A stretch of DNA of 64,000 nucleotides from Helicobacter hepaticus ATCC 51449 (GTDB lineage: Bacteria; Campylobacterota; Campylobacteria; Campylobacterales; Helicobacteraceae). The notes beneath the pieces were generated by a model. The model was not told the DNA's origin. It did no database searches and worked only from the letters and a program-made list of their open reading frames with translations. Shown here piece by piece: positions 27,537 to 35,757 of this stretch. Location: NCBI RefSeq assembly GCF_000007905.1, contig NC_004917.1:1426001-1490000 (forward strand), given 5' to 3'. The stretch's first letter is position 1; the number at the start of each line of letters is the position of its first letter. Made by a program: the position numbers and the translations under genes.

Positions 27537-28409
27537 ATGAAGTCAATTTTAGTAGGTGCAGTGGCGTATGCGCCACAAATTGTCCCTATTTGGGATACGA
27601 TTAGGGAATATGCTAATGATTATTTTAAAGATATAAGGCTAGATTATGTGTTATTTAGCAACTATGAGCGGCAAGTGCAGTGGCTTAAAGAGGGAAAAAT
27701 AGATATTGCTTGGAATACAAATGTGGCTTTTATTCGCTCTAAGCATTGCACAAATAATGGTGCAGAGGCAATTTTAATGCGCGATACTGATATTGGCTTT
27801 AAAAGTGTATTTGTAGCCAAGAGAGATACAATGAAGGGCTTAGAGGATTTGAAGGGTAAAAAATTTGGTTTAGGGAGTTTAGATTCTGCTCAAGCGGCGA
27901 TTATGCCTTTATTTTACTTGCAGCAAAGTGCATTGAATCTTAGAGAAATGCCACTTGATTCACTCAATCAAAAAGGCACAGATGATATGCTTAGAATCTT
28001 CCGCTTTAATAGCGATGTGGGCAAACACGGCGATACAGGGCGAAGTGAATTTGATGTGCTGGATAAAATAAAAAGTGGAGAATTAGATGCAGGAGCTATT
28101 GGCTCTACTACTTGGGTGAGGGTTATGCAAGAGGGAAATTATCCTCAAATGGTGAATTTTTACACAAGCCCTGATTATTGTCATTGTAATTTTACAACCC
28201 TAAAAAGTTTTGATTCTTACTTAAAAAGAAGCTTTGTAGAAATGATGAAATCACAAAATGCCCTTAAAAATGACCCAAAAATTGCACATATGATGAGTTT
28301 AGAGGGACTTAATGAATGGGTTTTATGCGATCAAGATGCACTGAAGGGTTATGAAGAGATTGCTCAAGCAATGAAAGAACAACATCTTTTAGACATAGCG
28401 AATTATTAA
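27537..28409 (+). CDS. PhnD-like phosphate/phosphonate-type substrate-binding protein without signal peptide
   Basis: A 290 aa protein of the PhnD/SsuA-like periplasmic-binding fold: WLKEGKIDIAWNTNVAF, FVAKRDTMKGLEDLKGKKFGLGSLDSAQAAI, KIKSGELDAGAIGSTTW. It starts MKSILVGAVAYAPQIVP with no signal peptide or lipobox, so it should stay in the cytoplasm. There is no ABC permease or ATPase nearby. It starts 2 bp after the flavoprotein stop, so it is an operon partner and may bind or present the substrate. It overlaps the convergent truD gene by 4 bp. Confidence 0.75.
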   Translation: MKSILVGAVAYAPQIVPIWDTIREYANDYFKDIRLDYVLFSNYERQVQWLKEGKIDIAWNTNVAFIRSKHCTNNGAEAILMRDTDIGFKSVFVAKRDTMKGLEDLKGKKFGLGSLDSAQAAIMPLFYLQQSALNLREMPLDSLNQKGTDDMLRIFRFNSDVGKHGDTGRSEFDVLDKIKSGELDAGAIGSTTWVRVMQEGNYPQMVNFYTSPDYCHCNFTTLKSFDSYLKRSFVEMMKSQNALKNDPKIAHMMSLEGLNEWVLCDQDALKGYEEIAQAMKEQHLLDIANY

Positions 28410-29563
28410 CAATTATGTGTGCTAAGTAGGCTTTCAAGGAAAATAGTGGCATAGCTTCCTTTAGGGAGATGAAAATGCAATTCAAAATGTGCCTCTTGTG
28501 GAATATATCGCCCCTCTATATTTTCTGCCCACACCCACGCATAACGTCTTGTGCCATTTGCTTTGATTTGAGAATCTAAAAATTGTTCTTCAATATCATA
28601 GGCAAGGCATTTTGAATGAGTGAATTTTGTGCCACAGAGCGCGCCCGTGGGAGCAATATCTTTTTGCAAAAAACGTGTAGATTCTATTAATGTATCATCG
28701 CATACAAAGTTTTTGCCAAATGGATAATGGCACATTATATCACCTTGTAGAATCACAAATGGTTGTTTTTGGCTTTGCAAAGTTTTAATGAGTTGAGGTG
28801 TGCAAGACTTGGCAAAAGTATGCAAAGTAGGAAAATTTGGGCTTTGCAGTGCTCTTAAAACTTCATTTGGCTTAAAAGAGCGAAGTATTTGTGCGAGTTG
28901 TATCCTTGAGCTAAGCCACGCATTAAAAAGATGACTTTGGTAGCTTGAGATGAGAAAATTGCTTATTTTTTTGTTTTTAAGCGTGAGTTTGTGCTCACTG
29001 ATAGCTTTTCCACTTTGAAAATTATCCCCTTCTTTGCCAAAACGTTGATTACCAAAATAATTTGGGAATCCACTATGAGCGAGTAATTCTAATGTGGAAT
29101 GAAGTTTAGTAGCATTGTTTGAGGAAACTTTTTTGAGGCGCATAAAAAAGCTATTCCCCTTGAGATGTCCGATTTTGAGTTTATGGTTGTGAGGTGTGAT
29201 AGTGAGAATTTTAATATGTTGAGAGTGTAAATGAGGCAAGGCAGATTCAAGACGATTTTGTAAAGAGCGATGAATGCTTAAATATTGATAGCTTGTAGCT
29301 GCTTTGTCTTTAAGCCCTGCATAGCCAATATCACGCACTCTACAACCTAATGAGCTAGAAAGAATATTTAAGAGTTCAAAAGTGCTTAAGCCTTTTTTAC
29401 GCACATAAAGTAATAAATGCTCACCACTTCCGCTTGGCTCATAAAGAGGAATTTCTTTAATCACAAAATCGCGAGGTGAGGTGTTGAAATAGCATTCTAT
29501 GGGAGTGTGTGTAAAGGGGTAGATTCTAGAAATGTTTGTAAACTGGGGAAGGTGCGGCGACAT
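28406..29563 (-). CDS. truD: tRNA pseudouridine synthase D
   Basis: A 385 aa enzyme making pseudouridine-13 in tRNA-Glu. The catalytic Asp lies in RDIGYAGLKDKAATSYQYLSI (about residue 80). Other TruD landmarks are NYFGNQRFGKEGDN and GNSFFMRLK. The protein is somewhat larger than the E. coli enzyme, as usual in this phylum. The start lies 2 bp after the stop of alr, so alr-truD form one reverse-strand transcript. Confidence 0.93.
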   Translation of the reverse strand: MSPHLPQFTNISRIYPFTHTPIECYFNTSPRDFVIKEIPLYEPSGSGEHLLLYVRKKGLSTFELLNILSSSLGCRVRDIGYAGLKDKAATSYQYLSIHRSLQNRLESALPHLHSQHIKILTITPHNHKLKIGHLKGNSFFMRLKKVSSNNATKLHSTLELLAHSGFPNYFGNQRFGKEGDNFQSGKAISEHKLTLKNKKISNFLISSYQSHLFNAWLSSRIQLAQILRSFKPNEVLRALQSPNFPTLHTFAKSCTPQLIKTLQSQKQPFVILQGDIMCHYPFGKNFVCDDTLIESTRFLQKDIAPTGALCGTKFTHSKCLAYDIEEQFLDSQIKANGTRRYAWVWAENIEGRYIPQEAHFELHFHLPKGSYATIFLESLLSTHNC

Positions 29564-29565
29564 AG

Positions 29566-30600
29566 CTATATAATAGTGCGTTTGATAAAGGGCGAGAGAT
29601 GAGTTAGAATCTCATAGGTGATTGTGCCAAAAGCTTGAGCGATTGTATTTGCATCATCAAAGACACAGATTCTACTCTCATCACACATACAAGAAAAGCA
29701 ATCCATTGACAAGCGGGGCAAGATTTGATAGCCTTTGGCAGTATAGACTTTGTGTCGCTCACTCACGCGGAAAAATCCATCACCATAGCCTATATCATAA
29801 GTGCTTACTATATTTTTAGAATCCATCTTTGTGCAACCACTATAACCAATTCGCGCATTTTGGGGTAAAACACGTGTAGAAATCCTATCAGCATAGAGGG
29901 CTGCAACTTTGCGTAATTTCGCGCTAATAGGATTCTCAAAGGCAACATCAAGGTAACCATACGCTGCAATACCTATGCGCACCAAATCATCATTAATGTT
30001 ATTATTCATTGCTTCCCGAATTGCCCCAGAGGAGCTTAGGGAGTGAAAACGTGGCAGAGGAAATCCATACTTTTGGGCTAATTCTTTGATTTCTTGTTTG
30101 ATAAGTGCAAATCGTTCCTGTGTGCGTTCAAATTCTTCATCAATATCATCGCCATAGCCATTATGTGAAAATACACCTATAAGGTTTAAGCCCCGATGCA
30201 AAATAAGTTCAACAAACTCACTTATCTCACTTGCTTGTATGCCATTGCGATTCATTCCTGCATTCACTTTTAATTCTACATTTGTGCCTTTTGGCAAGAT
30301 AGAGATATGTTCTTTATGATTAATAACAAAGGCGATATGAGGAGGGAATGTGCCTTGAGGCATTCCATAAAGTGCAGTAATACAAGGAAAATCATCTTTG
30401 ATTTGCATTGCTTCGGCATAGTTTTTGACAAACACACTCTTAATGCCATATTCTCTCGCTAAAGTACTTATTTGCTCTAAGCCGTGTCCATAGGCATTAT
30501 CTTTTAATACAATAGCAAGTTCTGTGCTTGTTCCGATGTGTGAAGATATGAGATTGAGATTGTGTTTGTAAGATTGAGAATCAATAATTATTTCGGACAT
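29566..30600 (-). CDS. alr: Alanine racemase
   Basis: A 344 aa PLP enzyme that interconverts L- and D-alanine for peptidoglycan. The PLP Lys lies in AIVLKDNAYGHGL (about residue 33). Later motifs are VELKVNAGMNRNGI, FSHNGYGDD, VRIGIAAYGYL and RLSMDCFSCMC. It is slightly short for the family (about 360-377 aa); the first PLP-fold strand starts close to the N-terminus. No strong ribosome site precedes the ATG. Confidence 0.92.
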   Translation of the reverse strand: MSEIIIDSQSYKHNLNLISSHIGTSTELAIVLKDNAYGHGLEQISTLAREYGIKSVFVKNYAEAMQIKDDFPCITALYGMPQGTFPPHIAFVINHKEHISILPKGTNVELKVNAGMNRNGIQASEISEFVELILHRGLNLIGVFSHNGYGDDIDEEFERTQERFALIKQEIKELAQKYGFPLPRFHSLSSSGAIREAMNNNINDDLVRIGIAAYGYLDVAFENPISAKLRKVAALYADRISTRVLPQNARIGYSGCTKMDSKNIVSTYDIGYGDGFFRVSERHKVYTAKGYQILPRLSMDCFSCMCDESRICVFDDANTIAQAFGTITYEILTHLSPFIKRTII

Positions 30601-30644
30601 AATGTCGCTTATGCGGATACAATGTCATATCCGCATAAATAAAT

Positions 30645-30950
30645 TTATTTAGGAAGTTTAGAAATGTAATCAGCTAATGCTTCAATATCAGCATCACTTA
30701 CATTTGCCATCTGTCCGTACATAATAGCCTTAGCACCACCATTATCTTCTGTTTTAGCTTTGTAACCTTTAAGCTTTTTGAGCAAATCATCTTTTGCCAT
30801 ACCAGCTATTGTTACATCACCTTTGCTGCCCGGAGCAATTTTCTTTGCATCAGGTCCGTGACAAGCAACGCATTTTTTGAATGCTGCAGGAGCATCAGCG
30901 AAAGCAAGACTAGCAAAACCCAAAAGTGTGAGTAAAAGCAACTTTTTCAT
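30645..30950 (-). CDS. Periplasmic cytochrome c-553
   Basis: A 101 aa precursor. A Sec signal peptide (MKKLLLLTLLGFASLAFA) is followed by a class I mono-heme cytochrome with haem site CVACH and the axial Met in YGQMANVSD. It carries electrons from the bc1 complex to the cbb3-type oxidase in the periplasm. It is the soluble c-553 known in Helicobacter. It has a clear TATAAT promoter with upstream phased repeats and an AAGGAAC ribosome site. Confidence 0.95.
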   Translation of the reverse strand: MKKLLLLTLLGFASLAFADAPAAFKKCVACHGPDAKKIAPGSKGDVTIAGMAKDDLLKKLKGYKAKTEDNGGAKAIMYGQMANVSDADIEALADYISKLPK

Positions 30951-30990
30951 TGTTTGTTCCTTTCTGTTATTGGAGTTAGAAAACGCGTAA

Positions 30991-31044
30991 ATTATACGCC
31001 CAAAGAAATTAATTATTTCTTAATTATTTCTTAATTATTTCTTA
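30991..31044 (-). promoter_or_regulatory. Cytochrome c-553 promoter with upstream phased AT repeats
   Basis: On the reverse strand TATAAT (30996-30991) lies about 41 bp before the ATG. Starting 15 bp upstream of it are three perfect 11-bp tandem copies of ATTATTTCTTA (plus strand, 31012-31044), one helical turn each. This fits the periodic AT tracts that replace a -35 in Helicobacter sigma-80 promoters. Confidence 0.6.
31012..31044 (+). repeat. Tandem 11-bp repeat, three copies
   Basis: ATTATTTCTTA three times head to tail at 31012, 31023 and 31034, in the gap between recR and the cytochrome gene. Confidence 0.85.
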
Positions 31045-31045
31045 A

Positions 31046-31633
31046 TTAAAGCTTGACGCGCAAACTCATTGCACGCGAAAGAGAGAGCTGGTCAATAGCA
31101 TCTAGTCCTATCCCTGTGGGCACACCTTGTGCGATTTTGCTAAAATGCAAAGGCATTTTAATTTTATCTTCAATATAGAGCATAATTGCTTCATTTGCAA
31201 GACTTGGCGAGAGTGCAAAAATAATTTCACGCACAGATTCGGTATCAATTCTTTGATTAAGGAGCGTAAAGTCAATTTGCTCTAAATCTCCTTGTGAATC
31301 TAGCACAAAATATCGCCCCTTAAATTCTCCCATATCTTCAAGCGTAAAAATATCACGTGGATTTGCTACGATGCATAATTCTCCATTTTCCCTTGAACTA
31401 TCAAGACAAATATCACAAATCTCGCTTTCGCTTATACCAAAACATTTATGGCATTTTTGCACCAAAAGGGCAGCATTTTCAATGGCGTGAGCGATATTAA
31501 GCCCTAAGAATTTGTTTTCCATACAGAGAGCATATGCCATTTTTTGCGCACTTTTTTTGCCAATGGCGGGGAGTTTCTCAAGTGTAGAGATAAGCTCTGA
31601 AAACGCTTTAAGGCTGGATTTATATTGATTCAT
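31046..31633 (-). CDS. recR: Recombination protein RecR
   Basis: A 195 aa protein that assists RecO in loading RecA at gaps. Seen: a helix-hairpin-helix (KLPAIGKKSAQKMAYAL), a four-Cys zinc motif (CHKCFGISESEICDIC) and a Toprim domain (LCIVANPRDIFTLEDMGEFKGRYFVL). The C-terminus (GVPTGIGLDAIDQLSLSRAM) shows the end of the Toprim fold. Normal length. It is divergent from dnaJ. Confidence 0.95.
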   Translation of the reverse strand: MNQYKSSLKAFSELISTLEKLPAIGKKSAQKMAYALCMENKFLGLNIAHAIENAALLVQKCHKCFGISESEICDICLDSSRENGELCIVANPRDIFTLEDMGEFKGRYFVLDSQGDLEQIDFTLLNQRIDTESVREIIFALSPSLANEAIMLYIEDKIKMPLHFSKIAQGVPTGIGLDAIDQLSLSRAMSLRVKL

Positions 31634-31747
31634 TATTATGCCCTTACTAAGATTAAACTTGCAATCATAGCTATAAAGAATTTAACTTCGCCTTATAAAA
31701 TTTCGCTACAATTTCAGATTTAATTTTGATTAAAGTAGGAGTGAGTT

Positions 31748-32905
31748 TTGGAGACATTTGATTATTATGAAATCCTTGAAATTACGCGCACAAGTGATAA
31801 GGAGACAATCAAAAAAGCTTATCGTAAAATGGCACTTAAATATCACCCTGATAGAAACCCTGATGATAAAGATGCAGAAGAGCAGTTTAAACGCGTGAAT
31901 GAAGCCTATGAGGTGCTAAGCGATGATTCTAAGCGCCAAATTTATGATAAATATGGCAAGGAAGGCTTGCAAAATTCAGGTTTTAGTGGTTTTAGCGGTC
32001 GCGATTTTAGTGATATTTTTGGGGATTTGGGTTCAATTTTTGAATCTGCATTCGGTGCCAACTTTGGATTCTCAACTCAAAAACGAGGCGGGGGTAAATA
32101 TAATTTAGATGAGATTGTGGGATTAGAGTTAAGCTTTACAGAAGCCGTATTTGGGTGCAAAAAAGAAATTCATAATAGTTTTAAAATTGCGTGTAGTGAT
32201 TGTAAAGGCACAGGTGCTAAAGGTGGCAAACTCAATACTTGCAAGGATTGTGGTGGTAAGGGACAGGTATATATGCGACAAGGATTTATGACTTTTGCGC
32301 AAACTTGTCCTACTTGCAAGGGTGAGGGGCAAAGTGCAAGCGAGAAATGCTCCAAATGTAAGGGTAGCGGGTTTGAGATAAGTGAGGAGAGCTTTGAAGT
32401 GAGTATCCCTGAAGGCATTGATGATGGGAATAGAATCCGCATTGGTGGGCGAGGAAATGCTGATAAGAATGGTAGCAGGGGAGATTTATATATTGCCGTG
32501 AGTGTTGCAGAAGATGAAAATTTTGTGCGTGATGGAGAGAATGTTTATATTGAAGTGCCGGTATTTTTTACTTCAATCGTGCTTGGCACAACGCTTAAGA
32601 TTCCATCTTTGCGTGGAGAATTAGAGCTTAAAATCCCGCCAAATACACGGGATAAAGAGCAATTTGTTTTTGATAATGAGGGGATAAAAGATGTCAATAG
32701 CGCATACAGAGGGAAGTTTGTCGCACAGATTAAAATCACTTATCCTCCAAAGCTTAATGCCGAGCAAAGAGCGCTTACTGAAAAGCTTCAAGAAAGCTTT
32801 GGCATTGAGAGCGAGCCTTATAAGAATGTTTTTGAAGAGTGCTTTACAAAAGTCAAGCAATGGTTACATAAGCATAGTAAAAATGACAAAGACACTACAA
32901 AATAG
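31748..32905 (+). CDS. dnaJ: Chaperone DnaJ
   Basis: A 385 aa Hsp40 co-chaperone of DnaK. J domain (4-70) with the HPD motif in [11 protein letters not shown] Gly/Phe-rich linker ([17 protein letters not shown]). Four CxxCxGxG zinc repeats ([32 protein letters not shown]). Two C-terminal substrate-binding domains. The only sensible start is TTG 31748, with AGGAG a few bases upstream. Confidence 0.95.
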   Translation: METFDYYEILEITRTSDKETIKKAYRKMALKYHPDRNPDDKDAEEQFKRVNEAYEVLSDDSKRQIYDKYGKEGLQNSGFSGFSGRDFSDIFGDLGSIFESAFGANFGFSTQKRGGGKYNLDEIVGLELSFTEAVFGCKKEIHNSFKIACSDCKGTGAKGGKLNTCKDCGGKGQVYMRQGFMTFAQTCPTCKGEGQSASEKCSKCKGSGFEISEESFEVSIPEGIDDGNRIRIGGRGNADKNGSRGDLYIAVSVAEDENFVRDGENVYIEVPVFFTSIVLGTTLKIPSLRGELELKIPPNTRDKEQFVFDNEGIKDVNSAYRGKFVAQIKITYPPKLNAEQRALTEKLQESFGIESEPYKNVFEECFTKVKQWLHKHSKNDKDTTK

Positions 32906-33326
32906 ATTTTAAGCCACTATGCCCTTTAATCACATAGCTATAATCATTTATGCCAGAGCGGGTTTCGCCAAGATAGTGATAGCCGTGAAATACATAGTAG
33001 TAGCCTACATTGTATTCATAAGTTGTCTTAGCACCACTTTGAATGAAGCCGTGCAAATCTAATCCAGCCATATGAAGCCCTGTCCTAAAGTCTTTACCTA
33101 TTGCGTCATTCCATTGATGATTAAATGAATACGCTACATTTAAAAAGAGTGGATTTGTTTGAGAAGCAATATTTACTCCAAACTTGATATGAGCATCATA
33201 CCAAACGAACGGCTCATTTTTACTACCCTTTGCTTTGCTTACACCAACTCCAAGAATCTCACCCCCTGCTTCAGCAAAAAGATATACTAAGATTCTATAA
33301 TCATTAAGAGTTACAAAATTCCCCAA
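32895..33326 (-). pseudogene. Outer-membrane beta-barrel protein remnant
   Basis: 143 codons homologous to the middle of the barrel protein at 36173-36880. Compare NVGYYYVFHGYHYLGETRSGINDYSYVIKGHSGLK here with NVGYHYMLSGYYKQQ and GSSYAIKGGVGF there. It lacks a signal peptide, an initiating ATG (the frame opens at a TTG) and the last beta-strands that end in an aromatic residue. The stop falls inside a conserved strand. It lies 31 bp after the stop of the barrel gene at 33358, in the same direction. I read it as what is left of a further tandem copy. Confidence 0.65.
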
Positions 33327-33357
33327 ACATTATAGAAACTTATAAAAGTGTTACAAT

Positions 33358-34086
33358 TTAACTTAATAAATTTTTAAGGCTTATACCACATTCAAGCATA
33401 AGTGCATAATCATTGCGTGGAGGCAGCGTGATAGGGGTATTATATGTTTTATTGTGATAAAAAATACCCATTGCTCTTACATAAATATCGCTTTTCTTGC
33501 TGTATTCATCTCCTCTTTTAAAGCGTATACCGATAAAAGTATCAATGCGATAGCTTCCATCAATATTGTTTCTTTGAGATATAGAGTTTTTATCTGCATT
33601 TTGGCTTGTGTAGTATCTTACAATACTTGGGCTTATTCCTAATCCTAACTCTAACATTATGCCACTGCTTATCTTTGCGTGATTGGCGATATATGCGCCC
33701 ATAAAGAGTTGATTTGTACTAAAGGTGGTATTTTCTCCAATGCTGTATCGCTCAATTTTTGTTTCAACATAGAGAAAAAGAGGATTCTCTCCACCAAGTT
33801 TTGCGCCAATATGCGCGTAGGCAGAAGCTAAAAGAGAATTATAATTTTGCTTATTTGAATCTATTGTGGGTGCAAAGGTAGGATTGACTTGTCCTATATT
33901 CACACCCCCTGCGATATAGAGCTTATCCCAATGTCCTCCAGCATATCCAGAGAGATATACGCCTGTATCATAAGTTTTACTATGATGTGCCCCTAGCCCT
34001 ATGCGTATATCCTCACAATGTGAGCTATAACAAGTATAGGCAAAGGCATTAGTGTAAAGGAGAAAAACTAAAATGATTTTGTTTAT
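33358..34086 (-). CDS. Outer-membrane beta-barrel family protein with AUA in place of the start codon
   Basis: The open frame runs 243 codons from ATA at 34086. From there it encodes INKIILVFLLYTNAFA, a signal peptide, then YTCYSSHCEDIRIGLG, which aligns with YKCSDTSCDDLRIGLG of the next barrel gene. A good AAGGAG site lies 5 nt before the ATA. An in-frame TAA lies ten codons further upstream, and no ATG, GTG or TTG occurs in frame until GTG 33903, which would delete the signal peptide. So either AUA is used or the gene was silenced by ATG to ATA. The rest is beta-strand rich, fitting a small surface barrel of unknown function. Confidence 0.65.
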   Translation of the reverse strand: MNKIILVFLLYTNAFAYTCYSSHCEDIRIGLGAHHSKTYDTGVYLSGYAGGHWDKLYIAGGVNIGQVNPTFAPTIDSNKQNYNSLLASAYAHIGAKLGGENPLFLYVETKIERYSIGENTTFSTNQLFMGAYIANHAKISSGIMLELGLGISPSIVRYYTSQNADKNSISQRNNIDGSYRIDTFIGIRFKRGDEYSKKSDIYVRAMGIFYHNKTYNTPITLPPRNDYALMLECGISLKNLLS

Positions 34087-34141
34087 AAGAACTCCTTGTA
34101 TTAAATCTTGATTTTATCTTTACTCAAATGTTGCATTTCAA

Positions 34142-34957
34142 TTAATAGCGAAAATCCAAACTTACGCCAAATTCAAGCATAGCGACAAGATTTTTTGTCG
34201 CAGGATAGGTAAAAGCAGGAGTAGTATTTTTAGAAGAGCCGGCATTTAAATCAAAATATCGCACCTTAAGCTTTGTGTAATACACAGGGCTTTTTTCATA
34301 AGATTGAGCCATATTTTTGCCAAATACTATGCCCAAAGAACCCTCCCACAAACTCCCGCCATCAATATTTAAACGCCCAGAATCTCCAGTGCCTTGATAT
34401 TTGAAAGTATGCCCTTGATTTGAGCCTACTGCATAGCTATAACTTAATCCATACTCTAGGGCAGCTTTATTAAGACTCTTGCGTCCCGAAATACTTCCAC
34501 CTATAAATACAAAGGCACTTTGGAGGTGATTACCCTTTTGTATCCTAAAGTCATAAACCTCAAGAGGCACGATAACAGAGATAAAGAGCGGATTTTCCAG
34601 TGAGCCGAGATTGATACCTACGCGAGGTTTAGCAGATACAAAGTTTCCTATATCTTTAGCAGGAGCATTTGCTCCGATGAGGGAGCCCTCAATCTGTGAG
34701 TGAGATATTCCTCCTAGAAAATCAGCTCCTATGCCAAACCAACGCCAGTGTTTCCCTACAGATACAGGTATGTATCCGCCATAGCTTGTGGCTTTTGGGT
34801 TGGAAGAGGCATTCATATCACCATAATATACTCCCAAACCAATGCGTAAGTCATCACAGCTTGTATCCGAACATTTATACGCCCATACATTAGCACACAA
34901 CCCACAGCAAAGAAGAAGTATGAGACAACAATATTTTAATTTGATTAAGCAATTCAT
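34142..34957 (-). CDS. Outer-membrane beta-barrel family protein
   Basis: A 271 aa precursor. A signal peptide ends near NVWA, followed by YKCSDTSCDDLRIGLGVYYGD and alternating beta-strands, ending in an FRY C-terminal strand typical of outer-membrane barrels. PRVGINLGSLENPLFISVIVPLEVYDF and the PATKNLVAMLEFGVSLDF end match the paralogue at 36173. GAGGGG lies inside the end of the upstream leader peptide gene, whose stop is 3 bp before this ATG, so translation is coupled. Surface function unknown. Confidence 0.75.
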   Translation of the reverse strand: MNCLIKLKYCCLILLLCCGLCANVWAYKCSDTSCDDLRIGLGVYYGDMNASSNPKATSYGGYIPVSVGKHWRWFGIGADFLGGISHSQIEGSLIGANAPAKDIGNFVSAKPRVGINLGSLENPLFISVIVPLEVYDFRIQKGNHLQSAFVFIGGSISGRKSLNKAALEYGLSYSYAVGSNQGHTFKYQGTGDSGRLNIDGGSLWEGSLGIVFGKNMAQSYEKSPVYYTKLKVRYFDLNAGSSKNTTPAFTYPATKNLVAMLEFGVSLDFRY

Positions 34958-34960
34958 AAT

Positions 34961-35170
34961 TTACCCCTCTATCAATCTCATTTCCTCATCACTTAAAGCC
35001 ACTACATTAAGATTGTTTGCATTTGCAGTAAAAAGAAATGCTGCATCAGCTTGACTAAGAGATGTGTTTTGCGCATGGTGTGCATTCTTTTGTGAAGTAG
35101 ATTCTAATGCACAAAGCGGACTAAAAGCTAAACCCAAACATAAAGTCAAAACCAAACCAAGTTTGTTCAT
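34961..35170 (-). CDS. Leader-only secreted peptide (bacteriocin-like leader without a core)
   Basis: 69 aa from ATG 35170, which has AAGGAG upstream; the longer frame to 35254 is not needed. Sec signal peptide MNKLGLVLTLCLGLAFSPLCA, then the family leader ending LSDEEM-RLIE-G, then stop. It is almost identical to the first part of the peptide gene at 36898 but lacks everything after the conserved Gly. It may be a precursor that lost its core or a coupling leader for the barrel gene that follows after 3 bp. Confidence 0.7.
   Translation of the reverse strand: MNKLGLVLTLCLGLAFSPLCALESTSQKNAHHAQNTSLSQADAAFLFTANANNLNVVALSDEEMRLIEG
34979..35170 (-). repeat. 192-bp leader repeat, copy A
   Basis: Direct repeat of 37024-37215, differing at 2 of 192 positions. 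It covers exactly the signal peptide and leader coding part up to LSDEEM. Similarity stops at the next codon and just upstream of the ATG. A more diverged third copy lies at 35873-36057. Confidence 0.9.
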
Positions 35171-35317
35171 AAAGAACTCCTTAAATATTAAAATATGTTC
35201 TTTAAAACATATTTTAAGAGTTTTACATTGTATATTACATTTAATAAAAAACACTTAATTTAGTTTATTAATATTATTATGGGTTTTTATTCTTTAGAAA
35301 ATTTTGATAATAAAAAG

Positions 35318-35686
35318 TTATACGATGTTGTTGCCTATATTAAGGATAAGCAAACAAATGATGATAGTTGAAAAGATATAAAAATATCTCTGTTCATTTT
35401 TTCTTTTGATTACTTTCAACAAAATAAAGCAGATAAAAAATGCATATAGCCCAATACAAAGTGTTATCCAAATATTTATGTTTAAAGAAGCAAATACCGA
35501 GCTGATATTTATAGGTTCTCTAGAAGAAGTCCCCCATAAAAATATGGCTATTATACATACATAGCCAATCAATACAGCCACAAACTCAAACTTATGCATA
35601 TATTTAAAAGAAAAAAGCAAATAATTTGTGCAAAGCAAAATAAGAAAAGTAAGCCATATAAATATTTGTTCCAAAATAAATGCCAT
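35318..35686 (-). CDS. Small four-helix membrane protein (candidate immunity protein)
   Basis: A 122 aa protein with four hydrophobic segments (about 5-28, 34-52, 65-92 and 100-120) and short charged loops. No family recognised. It is encoded between two leader-peptide genes, 71 bp after the peptide gene at 35758. Small multi-pass membrane proteins next to bacteriocin precursors are often self-immunity proteins; that role here is inference from size, topology and position. Confidence 0.55.
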   Translation of the reverse strand: MAFILEQIFIWLTFLILLCTNYLLFSFKYMHKFEFVAVLIGYVCIIAIFLWGTSSREPINISSVFASLNINIWITLCIGLYAFFICFILLKVIKRKNEQRYFYIFSTIIICLLILNIGNNIV

Positions 35687-35757
35687 AATTGTAGCTCTTA
35701 TATTTGAAGTTAAGATAGTGTAACGGAGATTTGTCTTGTTACACTATTGCCTATAAA

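Noticed and set aside
31012-31044. Tandem repeats considered as a CRISPR array
   Set aside because: Units are 11 bp with no spacers and no cas genes; they fit a promoter element.
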